Origin: Nocardia amamiensis NBRC 102102
Lineage (GTDB): Bacteria; Actinomycetota; Actinomycetes; Mycobacteriales; Mycobacteriaceae
DNA: 38,256 bases
Assembly (NCBI RefSeq): GCF_001612745.1
Contig: NZ_BDBA01000126.1
Location: 1-38,256 of the forward strand
Reading direction: 5' to 3'
Shown here: piece after piece, positions 15,813 through 22,279 of the stretch
Layout of the letters: the number at the start of each line of letters is the position of its first letter
Numbering within the stretch: the stretch's first letter is position 1
The notes under the pieces: generated by a model
What the model was told of the DNA's origin: nothing
The model's input: the letters and a program-made list of their open reading frames with translations, nothing else
Databases searched by the model: none
Program-made: the position numbers and the translations under genes

Positions 15813-16709
15813 TCAGTGGCTGCGCATGACCCCATCGTCACGTGCACCGCGGGCGTCGGTCTTGTACAAACGTTCCGTGACCGCCCACGCGATGTCGTGT
15901 TCCGCCAGCCCCGCAGCACCGGCCAGTCTGGCCGGAGTCATTCCCGTGAACGCCAGGACGTCTCGGTGGAAGTGGGACTGGTCGACGTAACCACCCTCCG
16001 CCGCGGCCCGGGCCGCGCTGTCGCCCGCGGCCAAGCGAAGGGCGGCATGGTCGAAGCGAACCAGCTTCGCAGCGCGTTTAGGGGGCACACCGAGCTGCGA
16101 CCGGAACCGCGACCACAGACGCTTGCGGCTCCAACCAACCTCGACTGCCAGATCCTCGACCCGGACCCGGCCGCGACTGACGATGATCCGGTCCCATGCC
16201 CAGGCCACCTCCGGGTCCACGGCTGGCCCCGTCTCGTGCCTGCGGGCGAACAATGCGTCTGTCAACGCGAAACGGTCTCCCCACGACGGAGCATCGCGAA
16301 GCTGCTGGCGGATCCGTTCCGCATCCGGGCCCCACAACTCGTCGACGACGACCACACTGCAGTCGAGTTCCGCTGGGGAGACACCCAGCACGGCGTGCGC
16401 GACCACCGGCGACACGCGCACCTCAACGCACTGTATGTTGTTGCCTCGCAGACGAATCGCGCCGGGGCCGAGCCCTGCGACAAGACTTCCCCGCCGCTGC
16501 CACCCGGCCGCGTTGTCGACGACGAGCGAGCCGTCACCGAACTGCAGAGCCACGGTGAAGGCTGGGTGCGGGACCACCCACTCATCGATCGGGCCCCCGC
16601 TCCGACCACTGAACCCAGCCATCCTGACACCGGCCACCCGGCTGGGCCTCGACGGTCGCGCGATATCCCATACAGCCGCAACGTCACCCTCGTCGACGGT
16701 GGATCGCAT
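15813..16709 (-). CDS. AraC-family transcriptional regulator
   Basis: This 298-residue protein's C-terminal part (about 175-275) has two helix-turn-helix units (VRVEDLAVEVGWSRKRLWSRF, then ARAAAEGGYVDQSHFHRDVLAFTGMTPA), the AraC signature. The N-terminal half (EWVVPHPAFTVALQFGDGS) resembles the ligand-sensing domain of DUF6597-type AraC proteins. It precedes the SDR gene in the same orientation. Direct control of that gene is a reasonable inference from context. The ATG at 16709 gives a full-length N-terminal domain. Confidence 0.9.
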   Translation of the reverse strand: MRSTVDEGDVAAVWDIARPSRPSRVAGVRMAGFSGRSGGPIDEWVVPHPAFTVALQFGDGSLVVDNAAGWQRRGSLVAGLGPGAIRLRGNNIQCVEVRVSPVVAHAVLGVSPAELDCSVVVVDELWGPDAERIRQQLRDAPSWGDRFALTDALFARRHETGPAVDPEVAWAWDRIIVSRGRVRVEDLAVEVGWSRKRLWSRFRSQLGVPPKRAAKLVRFDHAALRLAAGDSAARAAAEGGYVDQSHFHRDVLAFTGMTPARLAGAAGLAEHDIAWAVTERLYKTDARGARDDGVMRSH

Positions 16710-16789
16710 CGCCCCATGCTACGAGCCGAAGGTCGCTTGATGCGCGGGTACCGAATCACGCCGAGCACGCCACCTGCCATAGACACCGC

Positions 16790-16846
16790 ATGGCCGCTGG
16801 ATCGACCCTGCCGCGCGGGGCTTCGGGCGATCAGCTGCGGAAACTG
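16790..16846 (+). pseudogene. Fragment: 5' end of an XRE/DUF5753 regulator gene
   Basis: The first 19 codons read MAAGSTLPRGASGDQLRKL, matching 16 of 19 residues at the start of the intact regulator at 26837 (MAAGSTLPRRALGRQLRKL). Similarity then stops abruptly, and no helix-turn-helix or DUF5753 sequence follows. From about 16847 to 17031 another frame reads like protein (LAMVLGGELALVEQFDLFTRT, ending WRPARRDRNW then stop), but I cannot identify it. This 320-bp stretch looks like debris of at least two genes. Confidence 0.65.
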
Positions 16847-17031
16847 ATTACCGCTTGGCCATGGTGCTGGGTGGTGAGCTTGCCCTCGTCGAGCAATTCG
16901 ACCTGTTCACCCGCACCGCGGTGGTCTGGCGGCCGGCTCGGCGAGACCGAAACTGGTAATGCTCACCCGAGTCGACAGCGTGGGCGCCCTTCGCAAAGCG
17001 TCCCCCTTTCCGTCATGCAGTGTCGATATCG

Positions 17032-17409
17032 TCAGCCCACCATCACGACCTCCTCGGTAGTGCTCGGCACAGGAGCGGGGGTGGACTTGCGCCGCGCCGG
17101 GAGCAGGGCCGCGACGGTGACGGTGCCTGCCGCCAGCATGATCGCTGCGATCAGGCTGGTATGCGACACAGCATGGGCGAAAGCGGCATCCGCGGCGGAG
17201 ATGAGTTGCGCGGCTTGTTCGTGCATTCCGGCCTCGCCGATCCGCTGGGCAACCATGAGCGCTCCGCCGATGGAATCCTGCGCCACGTCGGCCGCCTCGG
17301 CGGGCAGCCTGCCGTCGACGAGGGGAGCGATCTCATCGGTGTAGGCGCTGCCCAGCAGCGAGCCCAGGATGGCGACCGGGCTCGTGCTGGCGCTGCTCGA
17401 GGCACGCAA
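17032..17409 (-). pseudogene. C-terminal remnant of an MFS (DHA2-type) transporter
   Basis: About 115 residues resemble the end of 14-helix drug-export MFS proteins: a membrane helix with AILGSLLGSAY, a loop rich in Ala/Glu (LPAEAADVAQDSIGGALMVAQ), a last helix (SLIAAIMLAAGTVTVAALL) and a basic tail. Full-length members have about 500 residues. Upstream, at about 17400, the sequence changes into an unrelated plus-strand frame, so the front of the gene is gone. A start codon is available, but no function is expected. Confidence 0.65.
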
Positions 17410-17551
17410 CGACGAGACCTGGACCGAGCCAGACCCCGAAGTGGCGGCAGCCCGCGCCTGCCTGATCGGACTGGGCGTAGCGCCCAGCGAGGCCGCTGAA
17501 ATCGCCAGGACCGCAGCAGCATTGGAAGACGCCCGCGACGCACCCGGTTAA
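17369..17551 (+). other. Probable 3' end of a lost plus-strand gene
   Basis: From about 17393 the plus strand reads LEARNDETWTEPDPEVAAARACLIGLGVAPSEAAE and on to a TAA at 17549-17551. It looks like natural helical protein sequence without a proper start. It adjoins the truncated MFS remnant on the other strand, marking a junction at about 17390-17410. I do not recognise the family. Confidence 0.35.
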
Positions 17552-17599
17552 GGCACCGCAGCCAGTGGACGGACCCGGGACTGTGTGACTATCGAGTCC

Positions 17600-18703
17600 T
17601 CATCCGGCGGCCACGCCGGCCATGACCAGCTGGAGGTAGGCGTCGTCGATGTCGCCCGCACCGAAGACCTCGGCAAGCGCGGCGCGATCGATCTCCCCAC
17701 GCTCGGCGGCCAGCACCAGACCGAGCGCCGCCTCGCGGGCACGGGCGGCCGGTTTGCCTTCGATCAGTGCGGCGACGATGGCCGCGGTGTTCTCCCCGCT
17801 CCACACAGCGGGTACGGCCGCGGCGACCTCGCCGGCGGGCGGCGCGGTTCCGCGGTACCACCGGCCGCGATCCCACCAGTAACAGAAGGACAGCAGGCCG
17901 ATGCCCGCGCGTGGGTTCAGCAGCGGATTCGCGACCCATGGTGGCGCGCCCGCGTAGAGGTCCGGCATCGGCGCCCCGGCGTTGTAGACCGCGTCGAGGA
18001 CGGGATCGTTCCACACGCCGCCGGACAGCACGGCCCGGTCGCCGGGCACGATCCAGAGCGAGGACCCGCTGCGCTCGGCGCCTTCGAACAGGCCAAGTGC
18101 GGGCAGGACCCGCGGCCCCCACGGGGAGCCGACCGCCACGAATGCCGCGGACAGCACCGCCCAGCGCGCTACCAGCAACGGCAGCGCGGGCAGTCCGTCC
18201 TCCACCACCGCCGCGCCCGCCTCGGCGCACGCCGCGGTCTCGGCGGGCCGCGACTGCCGGTCGGCATGCCCGATGTGAGCGGCGAGCCACACCGGCAGCC
18301 GGTCCCGCGGAAATGCCTCGAGATCGGTCCGATAGACCTCCGGCGGGAAGAGGTGGTCGTCGGGGACCGGTTCGGCGCCGAAGTCGTAGTCGGTCCGCAC
18401 CTCACCGGACGCCGACACCACGAGCAGGTAGCGCCACCACGGCCCCTCGGGCCGGGAGGCCGACGCCTCCCGATGCCTGCGGACCAGCGCCATCACCTCC
18501 TCCGGCGGCAGGAGCTGGACCGGACGGCCCTCCTCGTCGGTGGCGACGACCGAGGCCAGCTCGGCGGCGACCGTCAGCACGAAGACCGCGTGGATCTCGT
18601 GGCCGCCCCGCGGCGCCAGCTCGGTCAGCAACTGGGCGATCCGGCGGCTCGCCGCATCCGCGGGGTCGGCTCCGCCCGCGGATGGCTGCTCGGCTCCGGT
18701 CAC
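17600..18703 (-). CDS. YezG/DUF600-like protein, possible immunity protein of the T7SS locus
   Basis: This 367-residue protein has an N-terminal part (about 20-155) with the pattern of the YezG/DUF600 immunity-like family: a beta-strand segment WWRYLLVVSASGEVRTDYDFG, then EPVPDDHLFPPEVYRTDL and EAFPRDRLPVWL. The C-terminal 200 residues are helical and Trp-rich (FCYWWDRGRWYRG) with no motif I know. It has no signal or membrane segment. It is divergent from the CpnT-like gene over 235 bp, as expected for a partner or immunity gene. No toxin domain is visible in that neighbour, however, so it may protect against a toxin encoded elsewhere or have been left behind. Family placement is by pattern only. 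Confidence 0.65.
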   Translation of the reverse strand: MTGAEQPSAGGADPADAASRRIAQLLTELAPRGGHEIHAVFVLTVAAELASVVATDEEGRPVQLLPPEEVMALVRRHREASASRPEGPWWRYLLVVSASGEVRTDYDFGAEPVPDDHLFPPEVYRTDLEAFPRDRLPVWLAAHIGHADRQSRPAETAACAEAGAAVVEDGLPALPLLVARWAVLSAAFVAVGSPWGPRVLPALGLFEGAERSGSSLWIVPGDRAVLSGGVWNDPVLDAVYNAGAPMPDLYAGAPPWVANPLLNPRAGIGLLSFCYWWDRGRWYRGTAPPAGEVAAAVPAVWSGENTAAIVAALIEGKPAARAREAALGLVLAAERGEIDRAALAEVFGAGDIDDAYLQLVMAGVAAG

Positions 18704-18773
18704 GACGTGGCACCTCCTCGATCGCGGCGCAGGCTACCACCCCGCGCGAAACGAACGGCGTTGCCGAGAACCA

Positions 18774-18785
18774 GTTTTCGAAAAC
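18774..18785. promoter_or_regulatory. 12-bp palindrome in divergent T7SS promoter region
   Basis: GTTTTCGAAAAC is a perfect palindrome inside an unusually AT-rich patch between the divergent genes starting at 18703 and 18939. Such a site could bind a dimeric regulator of both genes. No regulator gene is adjacent. Confidence 0.4.
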
Positions 18786-18938
18786 GCTCGATCGATTCAT
18801 GCTGCGCCCGAATAGAATTAGCTTGTCCGTCGATGGAAATTCAACTTTCCGCGGTGTAATCCGGTGACGTCGACCGCCGAGGAGGCGAGCTGTGAGGAGC
18901 ACTCCGAGAGGCCGCTTCGGGCCCGCCACGGAGCAGCG

Positions 18939-21377
18939 GTGACGCTCTACCTACCGGACGGGTTGCAGTGGCTGGCCTGGGTGGCGGGCACGACCTGGCC
19001 GGAGGGCGACGAGGACGCCGCCTGGGCCGCCTCGGAGGCGTGGCGGACAGCGAGCAAGGAACTCGAGGCGCTGCTCGCGGCCATCGACCAGGCCAAGCAG
19101 ACCACGGTGTCGGCGTACCCGCAGGGCGAAGGCGGCGCGGCGATGGGAGCTCGCTACGACATCCTGCGCACCGGGGATCACTCCGTGGAGGCGCTGGCGA
19201 AGCTGATGAGCACGGTCGGCGACAGCGCGTTCGACATGGGCAGCGAGATCCAGGCGACCAAGCTCACCGTTATTGTCACCCTGGCCTGGCTCGCACTCGA
19301 GATCCTGTGGGCCTGGCTGTTCCCGCCGACCGCGCCCGCGGTGGAAGCGGCCGCGGTCACCACGACCCGGTCCTTCCTCAAGGTGTTCGAGGACTTCGTC
19401 CAGAAGATCATCACAAATATTGCCGCCCGGCTCGGCGCCCCCACGGTCAAGCGGCACTTCTGGTCTCGCGCGGTGCACTTGCGGCCGGTGCTGCCCACGG
19501 CGAAGGGCTACGGCGTCTACGGCGCGCGGGCGATCGAGGCCGCCGCCATCACCGGAACGATCAACGGAGCCGTGCAGGTCGGCCAGCTCGGGGCGGGTAA
19601 GCGCCGCCACTTCAACGGCGGCGAGTTCGGACTGTCCATCTTCGCCGGTGCCGCCGGCGTGATCCCTGGCCGCGAGTTCGGCCGGTATCTCGGGAAGGGC
19701 ATCGACAAGGTCGCGGGCAAGAACCTGGACAACGTGTTCGGCCGGGTGGGCCGCGGTGTCGTGATCGGCGGGGCCTCCGGCGCGGTCGGCACCGCGTTCG
19801 GAAACGTGGCGGCGGGCGCGGTCACCGGTGACTGGTCGTCGTTCTCGTCCGGCGCGGGCTGGGTCGGCGGTATAGCGCGCGGTGGCATCGTCGGCGGGGC
19901 CAGGGGCGGGTTCGCGCTCGGCACGCCGATTCCCCCGGGGCGCGGGGACATTCGCTCCTACGTGTGGATGCCGAAACCGTCGACCGGCAATACCGGACGC
20001 CCGCCGGTCCACGACGGATCGTCCACCAGCTCCAGCGGGACCAGACCCGCGTCGACGACCACCGGCAACGGCGAGACCGGATCCGGCGCGAGGGCGAACG
20101 CGCTCTCCGGCCGATCGTCGACGACGGCGTCCACGGTCGCCGGTCCCACCGGTACACCAGCACCACAACCCAACGGCTCGCGCCCGAACTCCGAGTCCGG
20201 CAACGCAAACGCAGCGTCCACGGCAGCCGGTCCCACCGCTACCCCCGCACCACAACCCAACGGCTCGCGCCCGAACTCCGAGTCCGGCAACGCAAACGCA
20301 GCGTCCACGGCAGCCGGTCCCACCGCTACCCCCGCACCACAACCCAACGGCTCGCGCCCGAACTCCGAGTCCGGCAACGCAAACGCAGCGTCCACGGCAG
20401 CCGGTCCCACCGCTACCCCGGCACCACAACCCAGCAGCTCGCGCCCGGACTCCGAGTCCGGCAACGCAAATGTCGCGTCCACGGCCGCAGGGCCCACCGG
20501 TACCCCGGCAGGCCCGGCACCACATCCCAACGGGTCACCGCCTGGCGAATCGCGACCGATCGCCGAGATCAGCAACGGAAATGCCGGGTCCACGCATTCG
20601 GTCCGCGGCGACGGTGCCTCGTCCGCGGGCAGCTCCGGCCACACCGTGTCTCACGACCCCACCAGCGGACACAGCGGAAGTGGGCAGACCGCTCGTCCCG
20701 CTGCGCCTGACAACGTCAGCGCAGGGGCAGGTCAGACGGTGAATCACGATACCGCCAGCACCTTTTCGAACTCCACTTCCTCGTCCACGGGAGCGGGCTC
20801 CGGCTACTCCACCGGTTCGGGCGCGGGCGAGTCCGGCCATGCCACCGGTCGGCCACCTACCTCATGGGAGTCGTCGATCGACGGCGGGCGGTCGACCGAG
20901 AGCCCGCAGCCCGCCAACACGGGAACGGGACCTACCGTGGGAACTCCGCTCCCACCCGCGCACGCCACCTCCGGTACCACACCGCCTGCGGCGCCGACAG
21001 CCAGCGGGCACACACCGCCCGCGCCGCCGACAGCCAGCGGACACACAGCGCCCGCTGCACCCACAGCCAGCGGGCACACACCGCCCGGCCCGACCGGTGC
21101 GGGCCCACGCCCCTCCGGACCGCAGGTGACCGGTTCGTCCGGCACGCACGGGAACCCGATCGCCACCAGCGCCGACGAGCCGTTCCTCGGTGAGGGCAAG
21201 GATGTACGCGGCAAGCCCCGCCCGAAACAGTGGCCCTCGGTGGAGCCGCTGCCCGGTCCCTTCAAGCCGCCTTCCGGCGGCGCCGACCAGCCGGACGACT
21301 GGCTGCCCGCGGCCCCCAAGGCCGGTGCGCAGGCCGCCGGGGGTCCCGAGGACGTCGATGTTCCTTTCACCCTCTAG
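18939..21377 (+). CDS. CpnT-like T7SS scaffold protein lacking a toxin domain
   Basis: This 812-residue protein opens with LYLPDGLQWLAWVAGTTWPEGDE and a helical region resembling the CpnT-type N-terminal domain of ESX-exported toxins. A hydrophobic helix follows (about 110-128) and then a Gly/Ala-rich, possibly membrane-inserting region (about 190-350). From about 360 on it is a low-complexity Pro/Ser/Thr/Gly/Asn linker with two sets of tandem repeats. It ends in a short tail (WPSVEPLPGPFKPPSGGADQ) instead of a toxin. An earlier GTG at 18864 is in frame, but GTG 18939 has a GGAG site 5 bp away and starts at the conserved part. It leads an operon with four other T7SS-related genes. Confidence 0.8.
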   Translation: MTLYLPDGLQWLAWVAGTTWPEGDEDAAWAASEAWRTASKELEALLAAIDQAKQTTVSAYPQGEGGAAMGARYDILRTGDHSVEALAKLMSTVGDSAFDMGSEIQATKLTVIVTLAWLALEILWAWLFPPTAPAVEAAAVTTTRSFLKVFEDFVQKIITNIAARLGAPTVKRHFWSRAVHLRPVLPTAKGYGVYGARAIEAAAITGTINGAVQVGQLGAGKRRHFNGGEFGLSIFAGAAGVIPGREFGRYLGKGIDKVAGKNLDNVFGRVGRGVVIGGASGAVGTAFGNVAAGAVTGDWSSFSSGAGWVGGIARGGIVGGARGGFALGTPIPPGRGDIRSYVWMPKPSTGNTGRPPVHDGSSTSSSGTRPASTTTGNGETGSGARANALSGRSSTTASTVAGPTGTPAPQPNGSRPNSESGNANAASTAAGPTATPAPQPNGSRPNSESGNANAASTAAGPTATPAPQPNGSRPNSESGNANAASTAAGPTATPAPQPSSSRPDSESGNANVASTAAGPTGTPAGPAPHPNGSPPGESRPIAEISNGNAGSTHSVRGDGASSAGSSGHTVSHDPTSGHSGSGQTARPAAPDNVSAGAGQTVNHDTASTFSNSTSSSTGAGSGYSTGSGAGESGHATGRPPTSWESSIDGGRSTESPQPANTGTGPTVGTPLPPAHATSGTTPPAAPTASGHTPPAPPTASGHTAPAAPTASGHTPPGPTGAGPRPSGPQVTGSSGTHGNPIATSADEPFLGEGKDVRGKPRPKQWPSVEPLPGPFKPPSGGADQPDDWLPAAPKAGAQAAGGPEDVDVPFTL
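20139..20486 (+). repeat. Four tandem 87-bp repeats (29 residues each) in the CpnT-like gene
   Basis: Units start at 20139, 20226, 20313 and 20400 and encode AGPTATPAPQPNGSRPNSES followed by GNANAASTA. Units 2 and 3 look identical in DNA; units 1 and 4 differ slightly. A degenerate fifth unit begins at 20487. The phase of 87 bp keeps the reading frame, so copy number can change without breaking the protein. Confidence 0.95.
20991..21089 (+). repeat. Three tandem 33-bp repeats (11 residues each) in the CpnT-like gene
   Basis: Units at 20991, 21024 and 21057 encode (A/P)PTASGHT(P/A)P(A/G), giving a Pro/Thr/His linker near the C-terminus. A looser related unit precedes them. Confidence 0.85.
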
Positions 21378-21401
21378 ACCGCCGACCTCGAAGGGAGTGC
21401 C

Positions 21402-21740
21402 ATGGCCACCGACCGCGTAGAGGTCGACCCGCAGAAACTGCGCCGGGCATCGGAGCAGACCGCGGAGTTGTCGACGAAGGTCACAGCGATTGCCGACAGG
21501 CTGCGAAACACACTGGCGGGCATCGAATCCGATGCCACCACGATGCCGTGGGGAGACGACAAACGGGGCAGGAAGTTCGCCCAAGGCGACAAGGGTTACC
21601 AGGCGGCACGGAAGAACCTGCTGGACGGCGCGGCGGGCGCCGCGCAGACCCTCGACGACATGTCGGATGGCCAGCGTCAGGCCGCAGACGCGCTGGGCGG
21701 CACCGACCACGCCTCGAGCGGGCAGTTCCGGGAAAAGTGA
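21402..21740 (+). CDS. WXG100-like type VII secretion substrate
   Basis: This 112-residue helical protein, MATDRVEVDPQKLRRASEQTAEL to about residue 45, is followed by the turn motif MPWGDDKRGRKFAQG (W-G at 50-51) and a second long helix. That is the helix-turn-helix hairpin of WXG100/ESX proteins. Such proteins are exported as dimers by ESX systems, often with the larger substrate next door. It lies 24 bp after the CpnT-like gene with a good ribosome site (GAAGGGAG). The DxxGxxF version of the turn is common in Nocardia and Streptomyces members. Confidence 0.85.
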   Translation: MATDRVEVDPQKLRRASEQTAELSTKVTAIADRLRNTLAGIESDATTMPWGDDKRGRKFAQGDKGYQAARKNLLDGAAGAAQTLDDMSDGQRQAADALGGTDHASSGQFREK

Positions 21741-21747
21741 GCGGCAC

Positions 21748-22221
21748 ATGGTGAACGAACGCCTGCGCGCGGACATGGCGACGATGCTGGAGGGCCTCGG
21801 AGAGCAGTTCCGCGGGATCGCCGAGCTGCAGAAGCAGCGGTCGCTGCTCACGGCCACGGTGACCGCGTGCGACAAGCGCATCGAGGTGACAGTGAACGCC
21901 GACGGCGTCCTGATCGCCACCAGATTCGCCGACGACGTCCTCGAGCTGAGCCTCGAGGAGATCGCCGAGAACGTCACGGCGGCCGTGCAGCAGGCGGCGG
22001 CCGAGGTCGCGCAGCGCGGCAGGGATCTGATGACGCCGCTGCTGGAACGGAAGAACGCGCTGCCCAAGCTTTCCGAGATCGTCGAAGGCGCACCGGATCT
22101 GGGTTCGCTGCTGCCGACCGCACCCGCCCCACCGATGACGCCGCCCGATCCGGCGCGCTGGCGCGTCGGCGATTCCGGCGCCGCGGGCCCGCGGTCGGTG
22201 GTCGCCGACAACGACGACTGA
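21748..22221 (+). CDS. YbaB/EbfC-like protein
   Basis: This 157-residue protein, with a core at about 20-105 (TATVTACDKRIEVTVNADGVLIATRFADDVLELSLEE then a helix), matches the YbaB/EbfC fold, a small dimeric nucleoid-associated family. A Pro-rich tail follows. YbaB-like genes are often found in actinobacterial ESX substrate operons, where their role is unclear and may not be DNA binding. ATG 21748 lies 7 bp after the WXG100 stop. Confidence 0.82.
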   Translation: MVNERLRADMATMLEGLGEQFRGIAELQKQRSLLTATVTACDKRIEVTVNADGVLIATRFADDVLELSLEEIAENVTAAVQQAAAEVAQRGRDLMTPLLERKNALPKLSEIVEGAPDLGSLLPTAPAPPMTPPDPARWRVGDSGAAGPRSVVADNDD

Positions 22222-22279
22222 CGCCGCAGTGGACATCCGAAAGAGCCGGGACGAGATCCCCGGCGGAGGAAGGTGACCG

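Noticed and set aside
17032..17409. Intact small membrane protein gene
   Set aside because: The sequence matches only the last part of 14-helix MFS exporters and ends abruptly at a junction, so a remnant is more likely.
18951..20525. 524-codon minus-strand open frame with Cys/Gly-rich repeats
   Set aside because: It mirrors the CpnT-like gene; its repeats are only the reverse reading of the 87-bp units, and it has no ribosome site or known motif.
20139..20590. Possible CRISPR array
   Set aside because: Units are contiguous and in frame with no spacers; they are coding tandem repeats.
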